A stretch of 64,000 nucleotides of DNA from Symsagittifera roscoffensis (lineage: Eukaryota; Xenacoelomorpha; Acoela; Convolutidae). The notes beneath the pieces were generated by a model. The model was not told the origin of the DNA. It did not search any database and was given only the letters and a program-made list of their open reading frames with translations. The DNA lies in the NCBI RefSeq assembly GCF_963678635.1, contig NC_087069.1:23858303-23922302 (forward strand), written 5' to 3'. Position 1 is the first letter of the stretch, and each line of letters begins with the position of its first letter. Positions 13,301 to 26,632 of this stretch are shown one piece after another. The translations under genes and the position numbers were made by a program.

Positions 13301-15527
13301 TAGCACTGACAACCGATTAGATTAACCAATAACCAAAATCTAAAAAATCTATTGGCTTATGAATCCTCAGTCTTTTTGTCAATTTGCACTTAACCTTGAT
13401 TGCTTCTATAACAAGGAGCTGCATTGTCAAAAGGACCTTATGAAAATGAAAACCGCTTAACTCACACAATTTTGTATTGTTTTTGTATTATGGTTTTTAA
13501 ACTCCTTTGTTTTCCTAATAAAGCAACAGTTTATGGATAATCATACTGAAAATTTCTTCGCCAACTCACCTGCTTGGTTCATATCGACGATTTCCCTGTT
13601 ATCGCTTTATCACATTTTTTGAAATGACACATCGCACAGAAATCTATCGCTTGCTATGATCACAATGCGCACAGGTAGATGAAACACTCACAAAATATTT
13701 GTGATCCCGAAGTCAACTCAAAACTAATCGATATTTTTTTCCATAAAAACAGACTACATCTTTGATCTCTATAGCACTGACAACCGATTAGATATCATCA
13801 TTGACCACGCACTAAAACTCAAACAGCTAATAACCACGACAATCGCTTAGGTTAATTAACTTTCACCAAGCATTAAGTGCTTCTATAACAAGATACCGCA
13901 AGGTGGAAACGAAAACGACCTTATGGAAAATAAAACATCGCAGTGTTTTATGTTTTTTTATTCTGATTTTTAGGCCCCTTATTTTTACAACTAAAACATG
14001 TCACGATGGATATTCACACATAAAAATCATTCGCCAACTCACTTGCTTAGTTTATAACGACAAATTTTCCCTAATATCCCTAAATAACAAGCATCAAATA
14101 GACGCATTGCACAAAAACCCACTGCTTATTATGATCAGACTGCTAACAAGTTTATGGAAGACTCACAACTTAACACTCATCCCGAAGTCAACCCTTATTT
14201 AGACAACATTTTTTTAAAATAAAAATACCTTATATCTTCGATCTCCTTGGCACTGGCAACCAAATAGATCGCACCATTGACAACACTTTAAAAAACTTAA
14301 TGGCAAATGAATCTTATTTTAGCCGTTTTGATAATTTCCACTTAAAAGTTATTGCTTCTACAACAAGAAACCGCGAGGTGGAAATGACTTTATAGAAACG
14401 AAAACAGCTTAATTCACTCATTGTTGTCTGCTTTTTATTATTCTGGATTTACTAAGACCCTTATTGTTCCTACTAGAACATCCAACTCTCTTGTTTAGTT
14501 CATAAAGACGATTTCTCAAACATCGGTATATCACAAGTACTAAAAAGAGACACATCCCACAAAAATCTACCGCTTTTCGAGATCACAATACTAACAGGTA
14601 CAAGGAAAACTCACAACCTAACACTGATCCCAAAGTCAATTCTCAATGTATCGACATTTTTTTTAATACAAAATTAGACTGCATCTTTGATCTCCATAGC
14701 ACTGACAACCAATATCATCAATGATCACGCACCAAAATCTAATTGCGTATGAATCGTACTTTAACCGTTTTGATGACTTCCACTTAACCTTAATCGCTTC
14801 CGCAACAAGAAACCGCAATGTGGAAACGTTTTTCTAGAAAAAAAACAGCATAAATCCCGCAGTTTGTTTGTTTTTATTTCAAAATATGGATTTATTAAAT
14901 CCCTAGCATTCCTACTAAAACAAACGTTGATGTTGATTCACACGCAACACTCATTCACAAACTCATTTGCTTAGTTCATTTGGACAGTTTCTCGAATAAC
15001 ACTAAGACATCCGATGAAGGAGATTCACATGCAACAATTAATCGCCAACTCACTTGCCTAGTTCACAACGACGATTTCCCTTATATCGCTATATCACAAG
15101 TACCAACCAGACACATCGAACAAAAACCTATTGTTTACTAAGATCACAAGTATCACAGGTACATGAAAGACTCACAACCTTGTACTGATCCCAAATTCAA
15201 CTCAGAATTCGTCGAAAACACTTTTTTTAGAAAAACAGACAAAATTTTTAATCTCCATAGCAATGACACCTAATAAGATTAATCAATGACCACAATCTAA
15301 AAAATCCAATGGCCTATGAATCTTACTTCAGTCTTTTTGTTAATTTGCACTTAACCTTGATTGCTTCTGTAACAAGGAAGCGCATTGTCAAAACGACCTT
15401 ATGAAAATGAAAACCCCTTAATTCACATTATTGTTCATGGTTTTTGTATTACGGTTTTATTAGACTTCTTTGTTTTCCTAATAAAGCAACAGTTGATGGA
15501 GATTCAATTACTCGCCAACTCACCTGC

Positions 15528-15699
15528 TTGGTTCATTTCGACGATTTCCCTTTTATCGCTTTATCACATTTTTTAAATTGACACATCGCACAAAAATCTA
15601 TCGCTTGTGACATTTGGTTCATTTCGACGATTTCCCTTTTATCGCTTTATCACATTTTTTAAATTGACACATCGCACAAAATCTATGATCACAATGCGC
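15528..15699. repeat. 86-bp tandem duplication inside a satellite unit
   Basis: The sequence starting TTGGTTCATTTCGACGATTT at 15528 is repeated almost exactly at 15614, through the ATCGCACAAAA phrase. It lengthens one satellite unit and indicates a recent local slippage or unequal exchange. Confidence 0.85.
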
Positions 15700-18600
15700 A
15701 CATTGGAACACTCATAACCTATTTGTGATCCCGAAACCAACTCATAACTAACCGATAAGTTTTTTTTCCATAAAAACAGACTACATCTTTGATCTCTATA
15801 GCACTGAAGACCGATTAGATATCAGCATTGAACACGCACTAAAACTCAAACGGCTAATGAATCTTACTTCAGCCGCTTTGATAACATTCACCAAAAATTA
15901 AATGCTTCTATAACAAGATACCGCAAGATGGAAACGACTTAATGGAAAGGAAAACAGCCTAATTTGCAGAAAAAAGCTTCTTTTTAATGGTTTTTTTATT
16001 ATGGAATAAGGAACCCCCTTACAAATCCTACTAAAACATGCGATAAGGTAGATTCCCAAAAACTACTTAGACACATCGTACAAAATCTATCCTATACTAT
16101 AATCACAAAGGTCAAGGGTAAATGGAAGACTCACAAGTTAATACTGATCCCGAAATCAACTTACAGTCCATCGACGATTTCTATTAATAAAAAACAGACT
16201 ACATCTTTGATCTTCCTAGCACTGAAAACCAATTAGATATCATCCACGCCCAAGCACTAAAAATCTAATGGCTTCTGAATCTTACTTTAGCCGTTTTGCT
16301 TGGTTCATATCGACGACTTCCCTAATATCATTTATCACAATGTTTAAATAGACACATCGCACAATATTTTATCGCTCGCTGTGACTACAAGGCCCACAGG
16401 TACATGGAACACTCACAACCTAATTGTGATCCCGAAGTCAACTCAAAATTATCTGATACGTTTTTTTAACTAAAAACAGACTACATCCTTTATCTCTATA
16501 GCACATACAACCAATTAGATCTCATCATTGACAACACACTAAAAATCTAATTGCCTATGAATCTTACTTTAGACGATTTAATAACTTCCACTTTACTTTA
16601 ATTGCTTCTTTAACATGGAGCCGCATTGTCAAAAAAACTTCATGGAAAAGAAAACATCATATTCATACAGTATTTTATTGTTTTGTTATTATGAATTTAA
16701 TAAGCCCCTAATCATTTCTACTAAAAAATCCTATGTTGGAGATTCACACGCAACAATAATTCGCCAACCCACTTGCTTAATTCATAACGACAGTTTTCTT
16801 AATATCGCTATTTGACAATTAATATGTCACATAGCAAAAAAAGTATCGAACAAAATCTATCGCTTACTATGATCACATAGCTCACAGGTACATGGCATAC
16901 CCACAAACTAATACTGATCCCGAATTCGACCCCAAATAAACGACAAAATTTGTTAAAAAAACAGACTCCATCCTTGGTCTCTATAGCACTGACAACCAAT
17001 TAGATTTCATCATTAAAAATCTAAAGACAACGCAATAAAAATCTCTTGGCCTATGAATTTTACTTTAGACGTTTTGATAACCTCCACTTTACTTTAATTG
17101 TTTCTATAACAAGAAACCACAATGTGGAAACAACTTAATGGAAATGAAAACAGCTTAATTCGCAGAGCTTTTTATGGTTTTGTTATTATGGAATTACTAA
17201 ACCCCTTAGTATTCATACTAAAACATCCGATAATGGAGATTCACAAGTACTAAGTAGACACATTGCACAAAAATCTATCGCATACTATGCTCACAAAGCT
17301 CAAGGGTACATAGAAGAAACACAAGCTGATCCGAAGACATCCTACAATCAACCGTTTTTTTTTCTATAAAATGAGACTACATCTGTGATCTCTATAGCAC
17401 TGACAACCACTTATACATCATCATTGACAGCGCACTAAAAATCTAATGGCTGATGAATCTTATTTTAGACGCTTTGATAACTTCCATTTAGTATTAATTG
17501 CTTCTATAACATAGGAACCGCAATATCAAAACTAAACTTTGGAAATGTAACAGCTCAATAAATAGACACATCGCACAAAAATCTATCGCCAACTATGAAC
17601 ACTTTGCTCACAGGTAAAAAGTACTGATCCCGAAATCAACACACATTAAGACGAGAATTTTTTGTTAAAATGAGAGACCATGTCTTTGAACTTCATAGCA
17701 TTGTAACCAATTGAAAATCATCAATGACCACCAACTAAAAAAACCTAATTGCTTAAGAGTCTTGCCTTAGCCGTTTTGATAACTCCCACTTAACCTTGAT
17801 TTTGATTGCTTGTATTACATGGAAACGCATTGTCAAAAAAAACTTTTGTAAATGAAAACAGCATAAATCACGCAGTGTTTTTGGTTGCGTTATAATGGAA
17901 ATACTAAGAACCCAAGTAATCCTGATAAAAAATTCCAAGATGGAGATTCACACAAAACAATCATTCGTCAACACACTTGCTTAGTTCAAATTGACAATTT
18001 CTTTATAATCGATTCACCACAAGTACTAAATAGACACATGGCACACCAATCTATCGCTAAACGTGATCACAAGTATCACACGTACATGAAAGACTCACAA
18101 CATAGTGCTGGTACCAAAAACCATTCACAATTCACCGACAATATTTTTTGTATAAAAACAGACTAAATTTTTGATCTCCATAACAGTGACAACCAATTAG
18201 ATTTTATCAATGATCACGATCTAAAAAATATAATGACTTATGCATGTTAATTCAGTCTTTCGGTTAGTTTGCACTTAACTTTGATTGGTTCTATAACGTA
18301 GAACCGAAATGTCAAAAAGACTTTCTGAAAATGAAAACAGATTAACTTAAGCAGTTTTTGATGGTTTTGTTATTATGGGTTTGCTAATCCTTTAGTTTTC
18401 CTGCTAAAACATCCGATGAAGGAGATTCACATACAACAATCATTCGCCAACCCACTTGCTTAGTTCATATCGGCGATTTCATTATTATCGATTCACCACA
18501 TACTTAACCACACATGGCATACAAATCTATCGCTTACTGTTATCACGAGTATCACATAAACATGGAATTTTCACAACCTAGTACTGATTCCAATGTGAAC

Positions 18601-20234
18601 TCACAATTCATCGACATTATTTTATTTCAGAAAACACACTAAGTTTTTGATCACCATAGCTATGACAACCAATTAGATATAATCAATGACCAAGATCTTT
18701 AAAATGTAATGGCTTATGAATCTTTCTTCAGTCTTTTTGTTAGTTTGCATTTAACTTTGATTGCTTTTTTAAATGTCAAATGACTTGATGAATATGAAAA
18801 AAAATAACTTACACACTTTTTCTTGTTTTTGTTAGCATGGGTTTGCTAATCCCTTAGTAATCCTACTAAAACATCCGATGAAGGGAATTCACAAGCTACA
18901 ATCATTCGCCAACCCACTTGCTTAGTTCATAACGACGATTTCCCATTTCCCTTCCATCGCTATATCACCAGTATCAACTAGAAACATCGAACAAAAACCT
19001 GTTGCTTAATAAGATCACAAAGCTCAAAGGTACATGTAAGAATCACCAACTAAAACTGATACCGAATTAATCGACCCGCAATTAATCGACATTTTTTCTT
19101 ATGAAACCAGATAACATCTTTGATCTCCATAGCTGAAATTAAATATCATCATTGACCACGCCTTAAAAATGTAATGGCTTATGAATCTTACTTTGGCCTT
19201 TTTGATAACTTCCACTTAAAGTCAATTGCTTCTATAAACAAGAAACGCAATGTCGAAACGACTTCATGAAATTGAAAACATTTTAGTTTACACAGTTTTT
19301 TATGTTTTTTTTAATATGAAATTACTAAACCCCTTTGTACTCCTAATAAAACATCCGATGAAGGAGATTCATACGCAACAATCATTCGCCAGCACACTTG
19401 CTAGGTTCATATCGACGATTTCATTCATATCGCTTCACCTTAAGTACTATATAGACACATGGCACACATAGCTATCGCTTATTGTGATTACAAGTATCAC
19501 AGGTACATCGAAGACTCTCAACCTAGTACTGATCTCACAATTCTGAACTGTACTCTCAACCTAGTACCTAGTATTCTTAACCTAGTACTGAACTGTAGTC
19601 AACTCACAATTCATCGACAACAATTGTTTAGGAAAACAGACCAAATTATGATCTCCATATCACTGGCAACCATTTAGATCAATCGATGACCACGATCTAA
19701 AAAATCCAATGGCTTATAAATCTTACATCAGTCTTTTTGTTAATTTGCACATAACTTTGATTGCTTCTATAACAAGGAACCGAAACGTCAAAATGACTTT
19801 ATGAATTTGAAAACAGATTAACTGACTTAGTTTTTCAAGATTTTGTTATTATGGTTTTTTAATTTCCTTAGTATTTATATTAAAACATCCGATGATGAAG
19901 AGTCACATGCAACAATCATTCGCCAATTCACTTGCTTAGTGCATACCGACAATTTTCATAAAATCGCTTTATCACAAGTACTAAACAGACATATCGCCTA
20001 AAAACTTATCGCCTATTATGATCACTTTGCTCACAGGTACATTGAAGACTAGCAACCTAATACTGATCGCGAAGTCAACCCACAGTTTACCGACAACATT
20101 AAAAAAACAGACTTAAGTTTTGATCTTTATAGCACTGAAAACCAATTAAATATGATCAATGACGATGCACTGAAAATTTTATTAGCTTACGAATCTTCTT
20201 TAGTCTTTTTGATAACTTGCACTTAATCTTGATT

Positions 20235-23060
20235 GCTTCTTTAATAGGAATCGCAATGTCAAAATGATTTTATGGAAACGAAAACAGATTATTGTATACA
20301 ATTTTTCATGGTTTTGTAATTATGGGTTTGGTAACCCCTTAGTAATCCTTTTGAAACATCCGTTGATCGAGAATAACACTCAACAATCATCCACCAATAG
20401 ACTTGCTTAGTTCATATCGACAATTTCCGTAAAATTGCTTTGTCACAAGCACTAAAAAGACATATCTCCCAAACATCTATCGCATATTATGATCACTTTG
20501 CTCACAGGTACATAGAAGACTAACAAGGTAATACTGATCACGAAGTCAACTCTCATTTAGCCGGAATTTTATTTATAAAATCAGACTCCATCTTTCTTCT
20601 ACATAGCACTGACAACCAATTAGATATGATCAGTGACCACGCACTAAAAATATAAAGGCTAATAAATCTTAATTTTGTCTTTCTGATAATTTGGTTGTTG
20701 ATTGTGGCTGTAACACTTAAACTTGATTGTTGCTGTAACAAGGAACCGCAATGTCAAAATGACTTTATGGATATGAAAAATGATTAATTTACCAATTTTT
20801 CATAGTTTTGATATTATGGGTTTGCTAACCCCTCATTTAAACATCTGATGATGGAGAGTCACATACACTAATCAATAGCCAAATCACTTGTTTTGTTCAT
20901 TTCGACAATTTTTCTAATAACGCTTTATCACAAGAACTAAATAGACATATCGCACAAAGATCTGTCGCTTACTATAATCACAAGGCTCAGAGGTACATGG
21001 AAGCCTCAAAACCTAATAGTGATCCCGAAGTCGAACCACAATTAATGAAAATTTTTTAAAATAAAAACAGATTTTTTTTTATCTCAATAGCACTGACAAC
21101 CAATTCGATGTGATCAACAACCAAGCACTAAAAATTCTAATGGCTTGTGAACCTTAATATAGTCTTTTTGATACCTTGCAATCAACCTTGGTTGTTTCGT
21201 AACAAGGAACCGCAATGTCAAAATGACTTTATGGATTTGAAAACAGGTTACTTTGCACAGTTTTTATGGTCTTGTAATTACGTGTTTGCTATCCCCTTAG
21301 AATTCCTCTTAAAACATCCGATGACAGAAAGTCACTCGCAACAATCTTTCGCCAATTCACTTGCTTAGTTCATACCGACAATTGCTATGAAATTGCTTTA
21401 TCGCAAGTACTAAATAGACACAATGCCCAAAAAACTATCGCCTACTATGATCATTTGCTCACAGGTACATGGAAGACCAACAACCCAATACAGATCCCGC
21501 AGTCTACCCACAATTGAACGAAAACATTTTAGGAAAAAAACAGGGCAATGTTTTGATCTCTATAGCACTGAAAACCAATTGAATATGATCGATGACGATG
21601 CACTGAAAAATTTAATAGCTTATAAATCCTCTTCAGTCTTTTCGATAATTTGCACTTAACCTTGATTGCTTCTACAATAGGAATCGCAATGTTAAAATGT
21701 TTTTATGGAAATGAAAACAGAATATTTACACAATTTTTCATGGTTTTGTAATTATGGGTTTGGTAACCCCTTTGTATTCCTTTTAAAACTTTCGTTGATC
21801 GAGAATAACACTCAACAATCATCCACCAATTGACTTGCTTAGTTCATACCGACAATTTCCGTAAAATTGCTTCGTCACAAGCACTAAAAAGTTCTATCTC
21901 CCAAAAATCTATCGCATATTATGATCACTTTGCCCACAGGTACATGGAAGACTAACAAGGTAATACTGATCACGAAGTCAACTCTCATTTAGCCGGCGTT
22001 TTTTTTTATAAAATCAGACTCCAACTTTGATCTCCATAGCACTAACAACCAATAAAATATGATCAATGACCATGCACGAAAAATATAAAGGCTAATAAAT
22101 CTTAATTTGGTCTTTCTGATAATTTGGTTGTTGATTGTTGCTGTAACAAGGAACCGCAATGTCAAAATGACTTTATGGATATGAAAAAAGATTATTTTAC
22201 ACAATTTTTCATATTTTTGATATTATGGTTTGCTAACCCCTTATTTAAACATCTGATGATGGAGAGTCACACACACTAATCATTCGCCAAATCACTTGTT
22301 TTGTTCATAACGACAATTTTTCCTATATCTCTCTATCACAATTACTAATTAGACATATCGCACAAAGATCTGTCGCTTACTATAATCACAAGGCTCAGAT
22401 GTACATGGAAGCCTCAAAAACTAATAGTGAACCCGAAGTCAACCCACAATAATGGAAATTTTTTAAAATAAAAACAGATTTTTTTTGATCTCAATAGCAC
22501 TGACAACCAATTGGATATGATCAACAACCAAGCACTAAAAATTCTAATGATTTGTGAACTTTAATCTAGTCTTTTTGATAACTTGCACTTAACCTTGGTT
22601 GTTTCGTCAAGGAACCGCAATGTCAAAATGACTTTATGGATTTGAAAAAAGGTTACTTTGCAAATTTTTTATGGTTTTGTAATTACGTGTTTGCTAACCC
22701 CGTAGAATTCCTATTAAAAATCCGATGACAGAAAGTCACTCGCAACAATTTTTCGCCAATTCACTTGCTTAGTTCATACCGACAATTGCTATAACATCGC
22801 AAGTACTAAATAGACACATTGCCCAAAAATCTATCGCCTACTATGATCATTTGCTCAGGGTACATGAAAGACCAACAACCCAATACTGATCCCGCAGTCT
22901 ACCCACAATTAAACGACATCATTTTAGGAAAAAACAGGCCAATGTTGTGATCTCTATAGCACCAAAACCATTTAAATATAATCAATGACCAAGCTCTAAA
23001 AATTTAATAGCTTTTGAGTCTTCTCTTTTTTTTTTGGTTAATTGCAGTTAAATTTGATTG
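20235..23060. repeat. Higher-order satellite repeat, about 1.41-1.43 kb, two copies
   Basis: Three successive satellite units are repeated as a block. GATCGAGAATAACACTCAAC occurs at 20365 and 21797. ATGGAGAGTC with its flanks occurs at 20851 and 22259. ATGACAGAAAGTCACTCGCA occurs at 21321 and 22735. The offsets (1432, 1408 and 1414) differ by small indels. The two blocks resemble each other more than neighbouring single units do, which indicates trimer-sized duplication. Confidence 0.8.
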
Positions 23061-24466
23061 CTTCAATAACAAGGAACCGCAATTTCAAAATGATTTTATG
23101 GAAATGAAAACAGAATAATGTACTCCTTTTTCATGGTTATGTATTTATGAAATTGCTAACCCCTTAGTCTTCCTATTAAAACAGAATCACATGCAAAAAT
23201 CAATCGCAAATTCACTTGCTTAGTTTAGACGACAATTTCAAAAATATCGCTCTATCACAAATACTAAATAGACACATCGCTCGAAAATCTATCGCCTTTT
23301 ATGATCACTTTGCTCACAAATATCTGAAAGACTAACAACATAAAACTGATCCTGAAGTCAGCCCGCAAATTATCGACAACATTAAAAAAAAACTAAAGTT
23401 TTGATCTCTATAGCACTGAAAACCAATTAAACACGATCAATGGCCACGCACTAAACAATCTATTAGCTTATGAAAATTCTCTATTCCTTTTGATAACTTG
23501 CACTACAACTTGATTGACTCTATAACAAGGAATCGCAATGTCAAAATAATTTTATGGAAAGGAAAACAGATTAATGTATATGGTTTTGTAATTATGAGTT
23601 TGCTAACACCTTAGTATTGCTTTTAAAACATGCGATGATAGAGAATCACACGCAAAAACATTTCACAAATTCACTTGCATAGTTCATACCGACAATTTCC
23701 ATAAAATCGCTTTATCACAAGTACCGAATAACATAAACACATCGCCCAAAAACCTATCGCCTATTATGAGCACTATGCTTACAAAAACATGGAAGACTAA
23801 CAACCTAAAACTGATCCCGAAGTCAACCCACAATTTACCGAAATTAGTTTTTTTTAAAAAACTGACAAAATTTTTCAGCTCCATAGCACTGACGATCAAT
23901 AAGATATGAGCAATGAACACACACTAAGAAAATCTAATGCTTTTATGAACCCTGATTTAAGTTTTTTGATAACTTGCACTTAATCTTGATTGTTTCCATA
24001 ACAAGGAACCGCAATGTCAAAACGATACTTTGGATATGAAATCAGACTAAATTACAATGGAGTTTTTCATGGTTTTGTTATTATGGGTTGGCTATCCCTT
24101 TGGTATTCCTTTTAAAACATCCGATGATGGAGAATCACACGAAACAATCATTCGCCAAATCACTTAATTGTTCATATCGACAATTTATCTAATATGGCTC
24201 TATCTCAAGTACTAAATAGACATATCGCACAAAGTCTGTCGCTTACTATGATCACAAGGCTGACAGGTACATGGAAGACTCAAAACCTAATACTGATTCC
24301 GAAGTTAACCCACAATTAACCGACAATTAAAAAAAAAACAGACTATTTCTTGATCTTCAAAGCACTGGCAACCAATTAGATATGATCAACGACCACGCAC
24401 CAAAAACTCTATTGGCTTATGAAAACTAATTCAGTCTTTTTGATAACTTGCACTTTATCTTGGTTG

Positions 24467-24472
24467 TTTCTA
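24467..24472. other. Left 6-bp target site duplication TTTCTA of the Maverick element
   Basis: TTTCTA lies directly before the AGTAGTATGC terminus and is repeated exactly at 34205-34210 after the other terminus. Removing the element and one copy restores the satellite phrase TTGTTTCTATAACAAG. A 6-bp duplication is typical of Maverick/Polinton integration. Confidence 0.93.
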
Positions 24473-24500
24473 AGTAGTATGCATATAGTGCGTTAGGATC

Positions 24501-24613
24501 GGGGGGGGGGGGTTGTCATACATGGATGACCATTAGGTATAAATCGTAATGGTCACCATGTATTAAATGATCAGCAATGGTCACCATGTAATAATCCTAA
24601 TTGTCACCATGTA
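24501..24613. promoter_or_regulatory. Subterminal iterons and G tract, left end
   Basis: A run of 12 G (24501-24512) is followed by three copies of GGTCACCATGTA or a one-base variant at 24551, 24579 and 24602, with spacing 28 then 23 bases. A reverse-oriented relative lies near 24520. The same array is mirrored at the right end. Iterons next to termini often bind a transposase, integrase or terminal protein. That role is inferred here. Confidence 0.6.
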
Positions 24614-25022
24614 TAATTTTATACCTAATAATCCTCTTGTAAAACTTCGGTATATTATTGAGTATTCCCACTGAACGTTGTGGTTACATGTTTGGTTCGG
24701 GAAAGGATTTGCCAAATCTTCGTTCTGAAACCAGCTGGAGTGTTTAACTGCGCTATAGACTGTTTGCTCAATTCTTCTGAAAACTTTGATTCAAACTCAA
24801 ATTACATACAAATACATACAAAAGTATGCTAAAGACACTATCGCTTAAATGAAATTGTTTATATCCCAGATTAAATGAGTTCCAAAGCTGAACAAAATCT
24901 CGCACTTAAATACACACTAAACATGGAATAGCGGTAGGTCAAATTTTAAGTACAGACAATTCTCATATTAAATAACTGAATTTTATTTACTATACAAAAG
25001 TTAATGTGGTGTTTTTTGTGTT

Positions 25023-25800
25023 TTAATCTATTCGTCGATTTTTTGACCGTGGTTCTTCTACTTCAACTGCTTCATAATCGAAAAACGAATTGTTGAAGAA
25101 TGACGACTCGTCCTCATCGGAAGTATTGGCCTCCAGATCCGCGATATCCCCGCTATCAATATCACTGTCGTTGATTTCTGCTGCCCGAATCAGACCGGGG
25201 TCTGGAGTTTGCCAACTGCTTTTGACCTGGTCCATCATTTGTCGAAGCGAGCGATGTGGTTGTGTTCTGAACAGCAAAACTATCCTCAGAATATTCATCA
25301 TCAATTTCCGGATGGTCCCAATCAACGTTTTGAGTGTTAGCGAATTCTTCAGACACCCCATCTAGAAAATCGTCGCAATCTCACGACACTGGCTGTTGAC
25401 GATCTTCAAAAAATGGCATCCATTTTTCCAAATTGTCATTGTCATTTGTGTCAGAATTAACAGCGGCTGTGTTGTCATCACTATCATCAATGCCAATCAC
25501 AGTTTGACCCACGATATTTTTGTGACCGTAGGGAAGAGTCTGCTGACCATCATCGAGGATGTAGTGTTTGTCATCAAAAGCTGATAATGATGTTTTCGTC
25601 GAAGTCACTGTTTGCAGATTGTGTGACTCGGATGCGATTCGACTGTTTTCAGTTTTGAATAACGAGCCAGAGGTCAAGGTGTCTCGATATCGCTGATGAC
25701 TCGACATCTTCTGAGCAGCTTTGGATACACCTTTCGCCGATAATTTTCTGCAGTCTAAAAATTTAATTGTATGATTACTAATCAATTTTTTGATGATCAC
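25023..25800 (-). pseudogene. Acidic unknown ORF in left inverted repeat
   Basis: This is a protein of about 250-260 residues that I do not recognise. The N-terminal part is basic and polar (KFLDCRKLSAKGVSKAAQK). The middle and C-terminal parts are rich in Asp, Glu, Ser and Asn, with clusters such as IGIDDSDDNTA and NDSDIDSGDIADLEANTSDEDES, and the tail ends with a basic SKNRRID. The copy is broken by a TGA at 25381-25383, where the right copy reads Trp, and a one-base shift near 25262. It is transcribed outward, towards the left terminus. The same ORF lies in the other inverted repeat. An acidic nucleic-acid-protein partner or structural accessory is possible, but nothing here shows the function. 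Confidence 0.6.
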
Positions 25801-25914
25801 TAATGTGTGGTGGTAAAAAAAACAAATGCAATATGCGATTTTATGTTTTTTAGGAGCTACATCATGTTAACTTGAAGGCCAGGTGCAACAAAAAAATTAC
25901 ACGAAGGCCAGGTG

Positions 25915-26600
25915 TGACTTTGCCCACAAAAAAAGTTTCGCCCACAAAAAAAAATCGCCCACAAAAAAAAATCGCCCACAAAAAAAAAACAAAAATTTTC
26001 AAAAAATTTATTTTTTTTTGCCTAAAAAAGTCTTTTCCAATTTTTTTTTTCGAAACAAAAAACATTTTTCGCCCGAAAATTTTTTTCGAACAAAAAAAAA
26101 AAATTTCTTTCCAAAAAAAAAATTCGCCCACAAAAAAAAAACCGCCCACAAAAAAAACAAAAAAATTTCCAAAAAAAAATTATACTTTTTCGCCTAAAAA
26201 GTTTTTTCCAAATTTCTTTTTTTTTTGATAAAATTCCATTTTTTGCCCACAAAAAAAAATTGCCTTCCAAAAAAAAAAAAACAAAAAATCAAAATTTTTT
26301 GAAATTCGTGCTCACAATAAGGCAAATAGAAATCAATTACCTCTGGACAAAATGGAATAAAGCATTTTGTCCAGAGGTAATTTTTTTTGGGCAAAAAAAA
26401 AATTCGCCCACAAAAAAAAACCGCCCACAAATAAAACAAAAAAATTTCCAAAAAAAAATTATACTTTTTCGCCTAAAAAGTTTTTTCCAAATTTCTTTTT
26501 TTTTGATAAAATTCCATTTTTTGCCCACAAATAAAAATTGCCTTCCGAAAAAAAAATCACAAAAAATCAAAATTTTTTGAAATTCGTGCTCACAATAAGG
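25915..26600. repeat. Low-complexity array based on GCCCACAAAAAAAA, left
   Basis: Irregular tandem units of CGCCCACAAAAAAAA alternate with AAAATTT-rich stretches and CGCCTAAAAAGTTTT phrases. Open frames through it are Lys/Phe-rich on one strand and Phe/Gly-rich on the other and are artefacts of composition. It lies between the acidic ORF and the truncated 3' end of polB in both inverted repeats. Confidence 0.85.
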
Positions 26601-26632
26601 CAAATAGAAATCAATTACCTCTGGACAAAATG
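26077..26632. repeat. 278-bp tandem duplication with perfect hairpin, left inverted repeat only
   Basis: The stretch ending CTCACAATAAGGCAAATAG (26311) recurs at 26589. The first copy runs into a perfect 18-bp inverted repeat, TTACCTCTGGACAAAATG at 26337-26354 and its complement at 26363-26380, with an 8-base loop. The stem is the sequence of the polB 3' end, so the first copy contains a duplicated, inverted snippet of polB. The right inverted repeat has one copy and no hairpin. Confidence 0.8.

Larger units (their letters stand above)
7345..24472. repeat. Satellite array, left block, unit about 0.44-0.47 kb
   Basis: Anchor phrases recur throughout in the same order: a CTATAACAAGGAACCGCAATGTC-like phrase, then CATCCGATGATGGAG, TCATTCGCCAACTCACTTGC, TACTATGATCACAAGG, ACTGATCCCGAAGTCAAC and GATCTCCATAGCACTG. 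Measured spacings between the first anchors are about 444, 454, 468 and 431 bases, with some shortened or extended units (for example near 9165-9785 and 11213-11529). I estimate about 35-40 units. Divergence between units is high, with many small indels. Within a unit, two overlapping + strand frames stay open far longer than expected. The block ends at the Maverick target site and resumes at 34205. Confidence 0.93.

Noticed and set aside
7345-24472. CRISPR-like or bacterial array
   Set aside because: Units are near 450 bases, diverged along their whole length and have no spacers. The setting is eukaryotic.
24501-24512. G tract as a telomere-like or quadruplex control element
   Set aside because: It is a single homopolymer whose length differs from the right end (12 against 7), which fits slippage better than a conserved structure.
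25862-26603. Lys-rich and Phe-rich frames as genes
   Set aside because: They follow entirely from poly-A/poly-T blocks of the low-complexity array and are open on both strands.
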